Assembly (NCBI RefSeq): GCF_027497215.1
Contig: NZ_CP114904.1
Coordinates: 3,866,001-3,930,000 of the forward strand
Reading direction: 5' to 3'
Length of the DNA stretch: 64,000 nt
Source of the DNA: Micromonospora sp. WMMD812
GTDB taxonomy: Bacteria; Actinomycetota; Actinomycetes; Mycobacteriales; Micromonosporaceae
Made by a program: the position numbers and the translations under genes. The first letter of the stretch is position 1; every line of letters starts with the position of its first letter. Below the pieces are notes generated by a model that did no database searches, had not been told where the DNA came from, and saw only the letters and a program-made list of their open reading frames with translations. Of this stretch, positions 55,135-64,000 are shown one piece after another.

Positions 55135-55986
55135 ATGCCGTTCATCACCGTGGGGACGGAAAACTCGGCACCCATCGACCTCTATTACGAGGACCACGGC
55201 TCCGGTCAGCCGATCGTGCTGGTCCACGGTTTTCCGTTCAACGGGGCGACCTGGGAGAAGCAGACCATCCCGCTGCTGAACGCCGGATACCGGGTCATCA
55301 CGTACGACCGGCGCGGTTTCGGAAATTCGGCGCAGCCGACGATGGGGTACGACTACGACACCTTCGCCGCCGACCTGGACGTGCTGATGACCGAACTGGA
55401 TCTGCGCAACGCGATCCTGGTCGGCCACTCGATGGGCACCGGTGAGGTGACCCGCTACCTCGGCGCGTACGGCTCGCAGCGGGTGAGCCAGGCGGTGCTG
55501 CTGTGTCCGCTGGCGCCGTACCTGCTGAAGACGCAGGACAACCCGGAGGGTGTCGAGAAGAGCCTCTTCGATGGCTTCCAGCAGGCGATCCTCGCCGACC
55601 GGTTCGCCTACCTGACCCAGTTCTGCGACGCGTTCTTCAACTACAAGGAGAACAAGGGGAAGCTGGTCAGCGAGGAGGCGTACCGCGGGCACTGGCAGAT
55701 CGGCGCGCGCGCCTCGGCGAAGGGCACGCACGACAGTGTGGGCGCCTGGCTGACCGACTTCCGGGGCGACCTGCCCAACATCGACGTGCCGGTGCTGATC
55801 GTGCAGGGCGAGAAGGACAACGTGCTGCCGTTCGCCAAGACCGGGCAGCGGTTGCAGCCGATGCTCGCCGGCAGCCAGTTGGTGACGCTGAAGGGCGCTC
55901 CGCACGGCATTCCATGGACGAACGCCGACGAGGTCAACAAGGCGATCATGAACTTCATCGGCTCGCCGGCCATGGCCCGCGCCTGA
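55135..55986 (+). CDS. Alpha/beta hydrolase, non-heme chloroperoxidase-like
   Basis: A 283-residue cytoplasmic hydrolase of the bromoperoxidase-A2 type. Oxyanion region VLVHGFPFNGATWEKQ near residue 28; nucleophile elbow VGHSMGTGEVTRYLG with Ser near 100; acid in VPVLIVQGEKDNVLP near 222; and His in KGAPHGIPWTN near 255. Members act on esters or perhydrolyse acids; the halogenating label is historical. Start ATG 55135 with AGGAGA upstream. The transcript ends at the strong hairpin 56038-56070. Confidence 0.92.
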   Translation: MPFITVGTENSAPIDLYYEDHGSGQPIVLVHGFPFNGATWEKQTIPLLNAGYRVITYDRRGFGNSAQPTMGYDYDTFAADLDVLMTELDLRNAILVGHSMGTGEVTRYLGAYGSQRVSQAVLLCPLAPYLLKTQDNPEGVEKSLFDGFQQAILADRFAYLTQFCDAFFNYKENKGKLVSEEAYRGHWQIGARASAKGTHDSVGAWLTDFRGDLPNIDVPVLIVQGEKDNVLPFAKTGQRLQPMLAGSQLVTLKGAPHGIPWTNADEVNKAIMNFIGSPAMARA

Positions 55987-56037
55987 CGCCTCGCCGGTGG
56001 CGCCCGGTGCGGGCGCGGCCGGCCGACGTCAGAAGAA

Positions 56038-56070
56038 GGTGCGGCCCCGGGGGTGCCCCGGGGCCGCACC
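56038..56070. terminator. Bidirectional terminator between the hydrolase and metG
   Basis: A perfect 14-bp stem, GGTGCGGCCCCGGG (56038-56051) with CCCGGGGCCGCACC (56057-56070), and a five-base loop between convergent genes. No T-tract follows on either side, as is common for actinobacterial terminators. Confidence 0.8.
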
Positions 56071-56083
56071 GTCGTGACGGAAC

Positions 56084-57886
56084 TCAGCCGGCCAGCCGGG
56101 CCAGCTCCTCGTCGACGATCGACGGGTCGAGCTTGCGGAACACCGGCTTCGGCGCCGCGAGCGCCCGGCCCACCTCCAGGGGTACGGACTCCCAGCGCGC
56201 GCCCTGCGTGTAGTCCCCGGTCAGCACCGGGTACGACGGCCCGCCGTCGAGGTCGTCGACCTGCACGATCTGCGGCATCGGCGCGTGCACGCCGGTGCCG
56301 CCGAGCAGCTCGTGCACCTTCTGCGCGGAGTGCGGCAGGAACGGGGTGAGCAGGGTGTTGGCGTCGCTGACCACCTGGAGGGCGACGTGCAGGATGGTGC
56401 CCATCCGGGGCTTGTCGGCCTCGTCCTTGAGCTTCCACGGGGCCTGCTCGGACAGGTACCGGTTCGCCTCGGCGACCACCTTCATGGCCTCGCCGATGGC
56501 CTGCTTCTGCCGGTGCCGGCCGATCAGGTCGCCGACGGTGGCGAAACCGGCCCGGGCGGTGGCGAGCAGCGACTCGTCCGCCTCGGTGAGACCGGCCGGG
56601 TCGATCGGCGGGATCGCCCCGAAGTTCTTCGCCGCCATCGAGATGGACCGGTTGACCAGGTTGCCCCAGCCGGCGACCAGCTCGTCGTTGTTGCGGCGGA
56701 GGAACTCCGCCCAGGTGAAGTCGGTGTCGTTGCTCTCCGGCCCGGCGACCGCGATGAAGTAGCGCAGCGCGTCGGCGTCGTAGCGCTCGAGGAAGTCGCG
56801 GACGTAGATGACGATCCGGCGGGACGAGGAGAACTTCCGCCCCTCCATGGTGAGGAACTCGCTGGAGACCACCTCGGTGGGGAGGTTGAGGCGACCCAGG
56901 TCACCCGGCTCGCCGTCGCGCGCGCCCTCCCCGGAGTAGCCGGCGAGCAGCGCCGGCCAGATCACCGAGTGGAAGACGATGTTGTCCTTGCCCATGAAGT
57001 AGTAGGTCTCGGCGTCCTTGCCGGCCCCGTCGGTGGACCACCACCGCCGCCACGCCTCCGGGTCGCCGGAGCGGCGGGCCCACTCGATGGACGCGGAGAG
57101 GTAGCCGATCACGGCGTCGAACCAGACGTAGATCCGCTTGTCCGACCGGTCGCGCCACCCCTCCAGCGGGATCGGCACACCCCACTCCAGGTCCCGGGTG
57201 ATCGCCCGGGGCTGGAGGTCGTCGAGGAGATTCTTCGAGAACCGCAGCACGTTCGGCCGCCAGCCCTCCCGACTGTCCAGCCACTGCCGCAGCACGTCGG
57301 CCAGGGCGGGCAGGTCAAGGAAGAAGTGCTCGGTCTCCACGAACTCCGGCGTCTCACCGTTGATCTTCGACCGTGGGTTGATCAGGTCGATCGGGTCGAG
57401 CTGGTTGCCGCAGTTGTCGCACTGGTCGCCGCGGGCACTGTCGTAGCCGCAGATCGGGCAGGTGCCCTCGATGTAGCGGTCGGGCAGGGTGCGACCGGTG
57501 GACGGCGAGATCGCCCCCATCGTCGTCTTGGGCACGATGTAGCCGTTGCGGTACATCCCCTCGAACAGCTCCTGCACCACCGCGTAGTGGTTGCGGGTGG
57601 TGGTGCGGGTGAACAGGTCGTACGACAGGCCGAGCCCGTGCAGGTCCTCGACGATCACCCGGTTGTACCGGTCGGCCAGCTCGCGCGGGGTGACCCCCTC
57701 GGCGTCGGCCTGCACCTGGATCGGGGTGCCGTGCTCGTCGGTGCCGGAGACCATGAGCACGTCGTGGCCCGCCATCCGCATGTACCGGCTGAAGACGTCG
57801 GAGGGAACGCCAAAACCGGAGACGTGGCCGATGTGGCGCGGGCCGTTGGCGTACGGCCAGGCAACCGCCGCGAGAACGTGACTCAT
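56084..57886 (-). CDS. metG: Methionyl-tRNA synthetase
   Basis: Class I synthetase of 600 residues. HIGH motif H18-H21 in [10 protein letters not shown]; a zinc knuckle with [18 protein letters not shown] near residues 145-165. The KMSKS loop appears as GRKFSSSR near 335, a common variant in this enzyme type. The anticodon-binding helical domain follows ([19 protein letters not shown]). It lacks the C-terminal tRNA-binding (Trbp) extension of longer homologues. Start ATG 57886, with a TAGGCT box on its strand eight bases upstream. Confidence 0.96.
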   Translation of the reverse strand: MSHVLAAVAWPYANGPRHIGHVSGFGVPSDVFSRYMRMAGHDVLMVSGTDEHGTPIQVQADAEGVTPRELADRYNRVIVEDLHGLGLSYDLFTRTTTRNHYAVVQELFEGMYRNGYIVPKTTMGAISPSTGRTLPDRYIEGTCPICGYDSARGDQCDNCGNQLDPIDLINPRSKINGETPEFVETEHFFLDLPALADVLRQWLDSREGWRPNVLRFSKNLLDDLQPRAITRDLEWGVPIPLEGWRDRSDKRIYVWFDAVIGYLSASIEWARRSGDPEAWRRWWSTDGAGKDAETYYFMGKDNIVFHSVIWPALLAGYSGEGARDGEPGDLGRLNLPTEVVSSEFLTMEGRKFSSSRRIVIYVRDFLERYDADALRYFIAVAGPESNDTDFTWAEFLRRNNDELVAGWGNLVNRSISMAAKNFGAIPPIDPAGLTEADESLLATARAGFATVGDLIGRHRQKQAIGEAMKVVAEANRYLSEQAPWKLKDEADKPRMGTILHVALQVVSDANTLLTPFLPHSAQKVHELLGGTGVHAPMPQIVQVDDLDGGPSYPVLTGDYTQGARWESVPLEVGRALAAPKPVFRKLDPSIVDEELARLAG

Positions 57887-58045
57887 GACCAGCAAGCCTA
57901 TCGACCCGCGCCGGGCACCTGCGAACCAATAGGGGTGCGGGGGCGTCGTGGGGTCGGCGGACCGGTCGACCGGGCTCGACCTTTGGTCCGATTTGTTCCC
58001 GACACGCGCCTGACCTGCCCGATCCGCCCCCGGCACCGGTGTGCA

Positions 58046-59932
58046 ATGAACATCGTGACTGGCAGACGAGCGGCCCGGGACCAGGACCAGCGCCCCACCG
58101 GGGCGGACGGCCGCCCCGACCCGCCCGGCGACGCCGGCGCGACCGGACCGGGGCCGGCGGCCGGCGGGAACGGGCCCACGGGGGGCCCGACCCGCCGCCG
58201 GACCGGCCGGGGCGGACCGAACCGGGGCCCGTCGGTCGCCCCACAGCCCCGCCCGGTACCCGGCCCCGACCCGGCCACCCCGCCGAACCAGGCCACTCCG
58301 CCGAACCAGGGCACACCGCTGAACCAGGCCACGCCGCCGGACCAGGGCACACCGCCCGCCCTGCCCGTGACCTCCGCGCGGACGGCGCCGCCGGCCCGGA
58401 CCCGATCCGCATCGACCGCACCGCCGGCACCGACCGCGCCGACCGCACAGCCCCGGCCCGCTCCCGAAGCCGACGGTTCCCGGCCGCCCGCACAGTCCAC
58501 CGGTACCGCGGAGGCGACACCGCCGAGGGCGGCGGGCCGGGCCCGGCCCACACCACCGGCCCAGGCCCGGCCCGCTCCCTCGGCCGAGGACCCACCGCCG
58601 CCGAGGCCGGCACCACGAGGGCGGGCCACGCCCGCGCAGGCGGACCGGCCCTCGCCGGGCCCGTCCGTGCCGACCCCGGCACCGCCGCCGCCCAGCCCCA
58701 CCCGGCCAGGGCCGGCACCCTCCCCGATCCGACCCGGCCCGGTGCCGGCGCCGGCCCGCCGCCGGCCCGGCGGGCCGGCCGCGCCGCCCAAGGGCCGCCC
58801 GGTCGAGGGCCGACGGGTCGAGGACCGGCCACTCGACGGCCGACGGGTCGAGGACCGGCCAGTCGAGGACCGGCCAGTCGAGGACCGGCCAGTCGAGGAT
58901 CAACGGGTCGAGGACCGGCCAGTCGACGGCCGGCTGGTCGAGGACCGGCCGGTCGAGGATCAACGGGTCGAGGGCGGGCCGGTCGAGGACCGACGGATCG
59001 GGGGCCGGCCGGCCGAGGAGCGGCCAGTCGACGGCGGACCCGGGCTGCCGGACGGCGAGCCGTCGGCGGCGACGGCCGGCGAGGACGGGCCCGCGCCGTC
59101 GCGCACGCACGAACCGGCGCCACCGCCCGGCGCTGGTGTGTCCGCGCCCGACGCGGCGCCCGAGCAGCCCGGTGCGGCCGCCCCCGAGCTGGAGCCGACG
59201 ACCGGGGCGCCGGTGGACGCGCTACCGCGACGGGCGCCGGTCCGGCAGCCGAAGCGGCGGCGGCGCGCCGGCCGCGCCTCCGACGGCGGCACGGCGGAGG
59301 ACGACGACCCGGCGTTCTGGCCGCCGATCGAGGAGGTGCACTGGGACGGCACGCCCATCCGGGCGGAGCCGCCGCACGAGCGGGATCGGCAGGCGCGGGA
59401 CGACCCGGCCCGGCGACGCCGGGCGGAGCGGGCGCCCCGCCCGCCGGATCCGCTGCCGGGGCTCGCCGTGCTGCTGTCGCTGAGTCTGGTCGCGGCCTTC
59501 TTCGGGTGGGTCAGCGCGGGCCCGCTCTGGGTCGCGATGGGCCACGCCACCGGTGGCACGGTGGTCATCGCCGACTGCACGGGCGGGGGCCTCACCCAGC
59601 GCTGCCGCGGCATCTTCACCGCCGACGGCGGTCGCTTCATCGCGCACGGGGTCCGGGTCAGCGGCGTGCCGGCCGAGCGCGCCAAGCCCGGCACGGCGCT
59701 GCCGGCGCGGATGACCGGCCCGAAGGGCGGCACCGCGTACGCCGACACCGGCCTGGCCCAGCACCTGCGCTGGCTGCTCGGCCTGCTGGTGGTGGCGGCC
59801 TGCGGCGCCGGGATCGCCCGGTGGACCGGCGCCACGCTCCTGACGGGTCGACGGGCCCGGCGCTGGGCGGTCGGTGCGGCGTTCGCCGGGCCGGCGCTGA
59901 TCGCCCTCGGTTTCCTCGTCGCCGCCTGGTGA
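58046..59932 (+). CDS. Proline-rich membrane protein with VEDRP-type repeat
   Basis: A 628-residue protein. Residues about 15-250 are disordered and rich in Pro, Arg, Ala and Thr ([20 protein letters not shown]). Residues about 252-330 are a 5-residue-period repeat ([10 protein letters not shown] and VEDQR units). Another charged stretch to about 470 includes [21 protein letters not shown] conserved-looking C-terminal part follows: helix 470-495 ([20 protein letters not shown]), an outside segment with two cysteines ([20 protein letters not shown]), then helices at about 572-592 and 606-628. Start ATG 58046 gives [17 protein letters not shown]; upstream extension would run into metG. Function unknown. 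Confidence 0.65.
   Translation: MNIVTGRRAARDQDQRPTGADGRPDPPGDAGATGPGPAAGGNGPTGGPTRRRTGRGGPNRGPSVAPQPRPVPGPDPATPPNQATPPNQGTPLNQATPPDQGTPPALPVTSARTAPPARTRSASTAPPAPTAPTAQPRPAPEADGSRPPAQSTGTAEATPPRAAGRARPTPPAQARPAPSAEDPPPPRPAPRGRATPAQADRPSPGPSVPTPAPPPPSPTRPGPAPSPIRPGPVPAPARRRPGGPAAPPKGRPVEGRRVEDRPLDGRRVEDRPVEDRPVEDRPVEDQRVEDRPVDGRLVEDRPVEDQRVEGGPVEDRRIGGRPAEERPVDGGPGLPDGEPSAATAGEDGPAPSRTHEPAPPPGAGVSAPDAAPEQPGAAAPELEPTTGAPVDALPRRAPVRQPKRRRRAGRASDGGTAEDDDPAFWPPIEEVHWDGTPIRAEPPHERDRQARDDPARRRRAERAPRPPDPLPGLAVLLSLSLVAAFFGWVSAGPLWVAMGHATGGTVVIADCTGGGLTQRCRGIFTADGGRFIAHGVRVSGVPAERAKPGTALPARMTGPKGGTAYADTGLAQHLRWLLGLLVVAACGAGIARWTGATLLTGRRARRWAVGAAFAGPALIALGFLVAAW
58801..59035 (+). repeat. 15-bp coding repeat (VEDRP units)
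   Basis: About sixteen copies of a 15-bp unit related to GTCGAGGACCGGCCA lie within the proline-rich membrane protein gene. Variants encode [15 protein letters not shown] and VEGGP. The period is a multiple of three, so expansion or contraction keeps the reading frame. It is not a CRISPR: there are no unique spacers. Confidence 0.85.
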
Positions 59933-59966
59933 CCGGTGGCCGGCCGGGCCGGCGGCCGCGAACCGG
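59933..59966. terminator. Hairpin between the membrane protein and rsmI genes
   Basis: CCGGT GGCCG ... CGGCC GCGA ACCGG folds into two stacked stems around GCCGGGCCGG, immediately after the stop codon of the + strand gene and 21 bases from the convergent rsmI stop. Probable bidirectional terminator. Confidence 0.45.
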
Positions 59967-59987
59967 TGAGCTGGCGGGGCCACTCCG

Positions 59988-60827
59988 TCAGCGGTGCACG
60001 ACGCCGTAGACGTCGCGCCGGCGCAGGCCGTAGCTGGTGGCGACGTCGCTGATCGCGTCCCGCCGGGAGAGGCCGCCCGCTTCCCGGTCGGCGACCGCCG
60101 CGCGCAGCGTGTCGTCGTCGGGGCGTTCCGCGGGGGTCGCCGGTGCGCCGGCCACCACGAGGGTGATCTCGCCGCGCGGCTCCCCGTCCACCGCCCAGCG
60201 GGCCAGGTCGCCCAGTGGGCGGCGGAGCACCTCCTCGTACGTCTTGGTGAGTTCGCGGCAGAGCGCGGCCGGGCGATCCGCGCCGAACGCGTCCGCCAGG
60301 TCGGTCAGCGCGGCGGCGACGCGGTGCGGCGCCTCGAAGAGGACGAGGGTGCGCGGCTCGCTGGCGAGTTCCCGCAGCCGGGACCGGCGGGCGCCGGGCG
60401 AGCGGGGCAGGAACCCCTCGAAGCAGAATCGGTCGCAGGGCAGCCCGGAGAGGGCGAGGGCCGTCGTGACGGCGCTCGGGCCCGGTGCCGCGGTGACCGG
60501 CGCCCCGACGTCGAGGGCGGCCCGCACCAGGCGGTAGCCGGGGTCGGAGACGCTCGGCATGCCGCCGTCGGTGACCAGCGCGACCAGGTAGCCGGCCTGG
60601 ATGACCTCGACGAGTTCCGGCGTACGCCGCTCCTCGTTGCCCTCGAAGTAGGAGACGATCCGGCCGGGGATCGTGACGTCGAGGTCCCGGGCGAGCCGGG
60701 TCAGCCGGCGGGTGTCCTCGGCGGCGACCACGTCCGCGGTCGCGAGCACCTCGCGGAAGCGGGCGGACGCGTCGGCCGGGTTGCCGAGCGGCGCGCCGAG
60801 CAGGACGAGGCGCCCGACATCCGACAT
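59988..60827 (-). CDS. rsmI: 16S rRNA (cytidine1402-2'-O)-methyltransferase
   Basis: Methylates the 2'-OH of C1402 in 16S rRNA using S-adenosylmethionine. A 279-residue tetrapyrrole-methylase-fold protein: GRLVLLGAPLGNPADASARF at the start, VAAEDTRRLTRLARDL, VALVTDGGMPSVSDPGYRLV near residue 85, and FEAPHRVAAALTDLADAFGA. Start ATG 60827 (MSDVGRL) is where homology begins; upstream in-frame codons run into the divergent promoter. Near metG and tatD, as usual in actinobacteria. Confidence 0.95.
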   Translation of the reverse strand: MSDVGRLVLLGAPLGNPADASARFREVLATADVVAAEDTRRLTRLARDLDVTIPGRIVSYFEGNEERRTPELVEVIQAGYLVALVTDGGMPSVSDPGYRLVRAALDVGAPVTAAPGPSAVTTALALSGLPCDRFCFEGFLPRSPGARRSRLRELASEPRTLVLFEAPHRVAAALTDLADAFGADRPAALCRELTKTYEEVLRRPLGDLARWAVDGEPRGEITLVVAGAPATPAERPDDDTLRAAVADREAGGLSRRDAISDVATSYGLRRRDVYGVVHR

Positions 60828-60907
60828 ATCACCCACGGGTTGCGCTCCTCGATCGTCAACGGTTCCGGTATCGGGGACGACGGGCGCCACCGGCCACCTT
60901 CGCAGCC

Positions 60908-60913
60908 TACGAT
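60908..60913 (+). promoter_or_regulatory. -10 box of the leaderless pmt gene
   Basis: TACGAT lies six bases before GTG 60920. No Shine-Dalgarno sequence is present between them. Confidence 0.45.
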
Positions 60914-60919
60914 CGCCGG

Positions 60920-62611
60920 GTGACGAGTGCGTCGACAGCACAGAGCGCGAGCGCGGACCGCACGGGCGACGGCCCGGCGGTCGAGGTGACCACCGTGCCC
61001 CCGGCCGACGACGGCGGGGTCGCCGGCGTGGTCCGCGGCCGGCTGGCCACCGTCGACGCCCGGCTCGACGGGTGGTCGTGGCTGGCCACCGGCGTGGTGG
61101 TGCTCATCGCCGGCATCCTGCGCTTCGTCGGCCTCTCCCACCCGAGCGGCAAGATCTTCGACGAGACCTACTACGCCAAGGACGCGTACGGCCTCATCGC
61201 GCGTGGCGTCGAGTGGAACTACAAGGACGGCAACGCGTCGTACGTGGTGCACCCGCCGCTCGGTAAGTGGCTCATCGGCCTCGGCGAGTGGGCCTTCGGC
61301 TACCAGGACGCGGAGAGCCGGATCTCGGTGCCCGGGCACCTGGTCACCACGGCGCCGGAGTTCGGCTGGCGCTTCTCGGCGGCCGTCATCGGCACTCTCT
61401 CGGTGCTGCTGCTGGTGCGGATCGGCCGGCGGATGTTCCGGTCCACCGCGCTCGGCTGCGCCGCCGGGCTGCTGCTCGCCCTGGACGGCTTCCACCTGGT
61501 GCTCTCCCGCACGGCGCTGCTCGACATCTTCCTGCTCTTCTTCGTGCTGGCCGCGTTCGGCGCCCTGGTGCTCGACCGGGACGCGCGGCGCCGGCGCTGG
61601 GCGCGGGCGCTGGACGCCGGGCTGGATCCGTCCCGGCCGGGGCGGGCCGGGCGGCCTGCGACGGGTTGGCGGGGCTGGCCGTGGTGGCGGCTCGCCGCGG
61701 GGGTGCTGCTCGGCTGCGCCTGCGCGGTGAAGTGGAGCGCGCTCTACTTCGTGCCGGCGTTCGTGCTGCTGGCGCTGCTCTGGGAGGTCGGGGTGCGCCG
61801 GTCGGCCGGGGTGCGCCGGCCGTGGCGGGACGCCGTGCTCGACGAGCTGCCCTGGTTCGCGCTCGCGGGCGTGCTGATGGTGGTCACCTACGTCGCCACC
61901 TGGTCGGGCTGGCTGCTCACCGACGACGGTTACTACCGGCTCGCCGCGAACTACCCGGGCGCCCCGCTCAGCGACACGCCGGTGATCGGGCCGCTGATCA
62001 ACCTGTTCGAGTACCACAAGGCGGCGTACGGCTTCCACACCGGCCTGGACGACCCGCACAAGTACCAGTCCTGGCCGTGGCAGTGGTTGCTGCTCGGCCG
62101 GCCGGTCGCGTTCCACTGGTCCGGCGACGGCGGCTGCGGGGCGGCCAGCTGCGCGGAGGAGATCCTGCTGCTCGGCACGCCGCTGCTCTGGTGGTCGTTC
62201 CTGCCGGCGCTGGTGGCGCTGGCCTGGCTCGGCCTGGCGCGGCGCGACTGGCGGGCCGGCGCGATCCTGCTCACCGTGGCCGCCGGCTTCCTGCCGTGGT
62301 TCTGGTTCGCCCTCGACGGTCGGACGATGTTCTCGTTCTACACCGCGCCGGCTGTGCCGTTCCTGGTGCTGGCCGTGGTCTACGTGCTCGGTGCGATCGC
62401 CTCGCCGGCCGCGGCGAGCGCCGGCGCGCCCAGGGCCCTCGCACCGGGTGACGCGGGGTACGACCGCCGCCTGGTCGGCAGCCTCGTGGCAGGCGCGTAC
62501 GTGCTGCTGGTCGCGCTCTGCTTCGCGTACTTCTACCCGATCTTCGTGGGCCGGCTGATGCCGTACGCGGACTGGGCGGCCCGGATGTGGCTGGACGGCC
62601 GCTGGATCTGA
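60920..62611 (+). CDS. pmt: Protein O-mannosyltransferase (GT39, PMT family)
   Basis: Transfers mannose from polyprenyl-phosphate mannose to Ser/Thr of proteins as they are exported. A 563-residue membrane enzyme with about ten helices. After a cytoplasmic N-terminus and first helix (SWLATGVVVLIAGILRFVGL), the first outside loop holds the catalytic DE in GKIFDETYYAKDAYGLIARG near residue 78. YVVHPPLGKWLIGLGEWAFG and YHKAAYGFHTGLDDPHKYQS are family blocks. Start GTG 60920 is leaderless. Divergent from rsmI, the common actinobacterial arrangement. Confidence 0.95.
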   Translation: MTSASTAQSASADRTGDGPAVEVTTVPPADDGGVAGVVRGRLATVDARLDGWSWLATGVVVLIAGILRFVGLSHPSGKIFDETYYAKDAYGLIARGVEWNYKDGNASYVVHPPLGKWLIGLGEWAFGYQDAESRISVPGHLVTTAPEFGWRFSAAVIGTLSVLLLVRIGRRMFRSTALGCAAGLLLALDGFHLVLSRTALLDIFLLFFVLAAFGALVLDRDARRRRWARALDAGLDPSRPGRAGRPATGWRGWPWWRLAAGVLLGCACAVKWSALYFVPAFVLLALLWEVGVRRSAGVRRPWRDAVLDELPWFALAGVLMVVTYVATWSGWLLTDDGYYRLAANYPGAPLSDTPVIGPLINLFEYHKAAYGFHTGLDDPHKYQSWPWQWLLLGRPVAFHWSGDGGCGAASCAEEILLLGTPLLWWSFLPALVALAWLGLARRDWRAGAILLTVAAGFLPWFWFALDGRTMFSFYTAPAVPFLVLAVVYVLGAIASPAAASAGAPRALAPGDAGYDRRLVGSLVAGAYVLLVALCFAYFYPIFVGRLMPYADWAARMWLDGRWI

Positions 62612-62713
62612 GCGGTCGGCGGCGATGCTCCACCGCCGCGTCGGCCGATCGAACCGGGGTGCCGGGTGTCCCGGCTGCGGCGATGCCGCGCGGTCGCCCG
62701 CACCGACAAAGAC

Positions 62714-62761
62714 GCGCGCCCCGATCGCCTGCCACGGGGGAAGCGGGCGATTGGGGCGCGC
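62714..62761 (+). terminator. Long hairpin downstream of pmt
   Basis: Arms 62714-62729 and 62746-62761 pair over 16 positions with one G-U (GCGCGCCCCGATCGCC with GGCGATTGGGGCGCGC) around a 16-base loop. It sits 103 bases after the pmt stop in a 415-bp gene-free gap (62612-63026) and is followed by AAGAGAAGAATAACC, not T-rich. It is either a terminator or a structured untranslated RNA. Confidence 0.55.
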
Positions 62762-62858
62762 AAGAGAAGAATAACCACCGCGCACCACCGGCACAACGGG
62801 TCGACTTGGGTCAGATTTCTGACGGATGCCCGCCCGACGATCCGGCAGAACCCGCAGC

Positions 62859-62871
62859 TGACCCAGGGTCA
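62859..62871. promoter_or_regulatory. TGACCC-A-GGGTCA dyad
   Basis: A perfect 13-bp inverted repeat 156 bases upstream of the VWA gene; TGGGTCAG at 62807-62814 also pairs with CTGACCCA at 62858-62865. It could be an operator or part of a structured leader. The rest of 62612-63026 shows no gene. Confidence 0.35.
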
Positions 62872-63014
62872 CCGAGTGAGGACGCGCGGTCCCGGCTGGA
62901 CGGTCGACCCGCCTCCGGCGGGCCGGCCGCGCGACGGGTTGGCGGCCGGCGGCGAGGGTCGAGCGGGGCCGGCTCGTGCACGCACCCCGATGATCATCCT
63001 ATATGGACGGCTCC

Positions 63015-63020
63015 TACACT
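63015..63020 (+). promoter_or_regulatory. -10 box of the leaderless VWA gene
   Basis: TACACT precedes GTG 63027 by six bases, the spacing seen at several other starts in this window. No ribosome binding site is present. Confidence 0.4.
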
Positions 63021-63026
63021 TCGCCG

Positions 63027-64000
63027 GTGATCAACTCAAGACGATCCACCACCGTCCTCGCTGGACTGGTGGTGGTCTCCGCGCTGTTCGGGCCGGTGCC
63101 CGCCGCGGCCGACGAGCCGACACCCGCCGAGCCGCCCCGGGTCGAGCTGGTGCTCGACGTCAGCGGTTCGATGGGCGCCCGGGACATCGACGGCCGAAGC
63201 CGGATCTCGGTGGCGCAGCAGGCGTTCAACGAGGTCGTCGACGCCCTGCCGGCGGAGACCCAACTGGGGATCCGGGTGCTCGGCGCGACGTATCGGGGCA
63301 AGGACAAGAAGGTCGGCTGCCAGGACACCCAGCAGATCGCGCCGGTGGGCCCGGTCGACCGGGCCCAGGCGAAGGCGGCGGTGGCCACCCTGCGGCCGAC
63401 CGGCTTCACCCCGGTCGGGCTCGCCCTGCGCGCGGCCGCCGAGGACCTCGGCACCGGCGCGACCACCCGCCGGATCGTGCTGATCACCGACGGCGAGGAC
63501 ACGTGCGCCCCGCCGGACCCGTGCGACGTGGCCCGGGAGCTGGCCGCCCAGGGCACCCGGTTGGTGGTCGACACGCTGGGCCTGGCGCCCGACGAGAAGG
63601 TACGCCGGCAGCTGCTCTGCATCGCCGGTGCGACCGGCGGCACGTACACCGCGGCGCAGAGCACCGCGGAGCTGACCGACCGGATCAAGCAGTTGGTCGA
63701 GCGGGCCGGCGAGACGTACACCCGGACCCCGACGGCGGTCGGCGGCGGCACCGCCTGCGCGGGCGCTCCGCTGCTCGGACCCGGCGTCTACACCGACCGG
63801 GAGGCGTTCTCCGAGCACCGCTGGTACCGGGTGCCGGTGCGGCCGGGCCAGGAGTTGCGCGCGTCGGTGAGTGTGGCGCTGGACCGACCGGTCAACCGGG
63901 ACTATGGCGTGCTGCTACGGGCCGTCGCCCCGGACGGCCGCGAACTGGTCCGCGGAGCGGACGCGGGCAGCGGCCGGGCCGACGTCATCTCCGCCGGCCT
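63027..64000 (+). CDS. Secreted VWA-domain protein, N-terminal part
   Basis: The first 324 residues are visible; the right edge cuts the gene. A signal peptide (INSRRSTTVLAGLVVVSALF, cleavage after PAAA) leads into a von Willebrand A domain from about residue 38. The metal-site motif DVSGSMG is at 44-50, and VLITDGEDTC supplies the later Asp. Four cysteines in the domain suggest disulfides outside the cell. After about residue 235 a beta-rich region begins (GPGVYTDREAFSEHRWYRVP). Homologues often have a C-terminal membrane anchor, which would be off-window. Adhesion or regulatory function is possible; no partner is seen. Confidence 0.8.
   Translation, partial: MINSRRSTTVLAGLVVVSALFGPVPAAADEPTPAEPPRVELVLDVSGSMGARDIDGRSRISVAQQAFNEVVDALPAETQLGIRVLGATYRGKDKKVGCQDTQQIAPVGPVDRAQAKAAVATLRPTGFTPVGLALRAAAEDLGTGATTRRIVLITDGEDTCAPPDPCDVARELAAQGTRLVVDTLGLAPDEKVRRQLLCIAGATGGTYTAAQSTAELTDRIKQLVERAGETYTRTPTAVGGGTACAGAPLLGPGVYTDREAFSEHRWYRVPVRPGQELRASVSVALDRPVNRDYGVLLRAVAPDGRELVRGADAGSGRADVISAG

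Noticed and set aside
52765-55905. A 1046-codon minus-strand frame extending tatD upstream across the 426-residue gene
   Set aside because: Only the last 302 codons match TatD; the rest is antisense to the plus-strand gene and to part of the hydrolase.
58801-59035. Repeat array considered as a CRISPR
   Set aside because: Units are 15 bp, contiguous, in frame with a coding sequence and without spacers; no cas genes are nearby.
56285-59932. A 1215-codon frame joining sequence antisense to metG with the proline-rich protein
   Set aside because: The first 587 codons lie opposite the metG coding strand and have no similarity; the real gene starts at ATG 58046 after the metG promoter region.

Overview
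The window is very GC-rich, with almost every codon ending in G or C. It carries gene sets typical of spore-forming actinomycetes. Protein sequences and gene order look most like the Micromonosporaceae (Micromonospora or a close relative); this is inferred from recalled family resemblance, not from a database search. It reads as an ordinary chromosomal core segment: no insertion sequence, prophage, CRISPR array or biosynthetic gene cluster was found. One tRNA gene, tRNA-Gln(TTG), is present at 41634-41705.

Layout. 1-13130 is dominated by nucleoside uptake and salvage. A minus-strand run goes from a BMP-type nucleoside-binding lipoprotein through the ABC ATPase and two permeases to cytidine deaminase, thymidine phosphorylase and a DUF4272 protein. 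Uridine kinase and adenosine deaminase lie beyond it, and a 23S rRNA methyltransferase (RlmA family) is interleaved. A histidine kinase is cut by the left edge. 13389-15521 holds two membrane proteins and a TetR repressor that shares an operator-bearing divergent promoter with one of them. 15595-24407 is a maltodextrin island: two GH13 glycosidases around malEFG, plus a LacI repressor with matching operator-like sites; no ATPase gene is present. 24713-30411 holds small housekeeping and hypothetical genes: VOC protein, SRPBCC/GntR pair, YihY, 2'-5' RNA ligase, trpS and a CorC-like CBS protein. 30610-32747 is galE-galK. 34024-37166 is a sulfate activation set (cysN, cysD, cysQ), followed by pth, rplY/ctc, prs and glmU.

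41634-42582 pairs tRNA-Gln with an HTH plus LAGLIDADG-like protein. 42714-45794 holds a fatty acid desaturase, a TetR regulator and two tandem DUF4383 membrane proteins. 45929-50000 holds an ABC-F ATPase, a composite palindromic repeat, ispE, a 53-codon Uma2-like remnant and ksgA. 50045-52720 is a two-component system divergent from a DUF4386 membrane protein. The right end has tatD, an unknown 426-residue protein, an alpha/beta hydrolase, metG, a proline-rich membrane protein with a VEDRP repeat, rsmI, a protein O-mannosyltransferase and the start of a secreted VWA protein.

Points of greatest interest: a probable CTG start codon on the nucleoside ABC ATPase; a cytidine deaminase with an extra C-terminal domain; the tRNA-adjacent LAGLIDADG-like protein; a 79-bp composite palindrome; and repeated TAnnnT-N6/7-start arrangements suggesting leaderless transcripts. 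No strong case for a wholly new multi-gene system was found.
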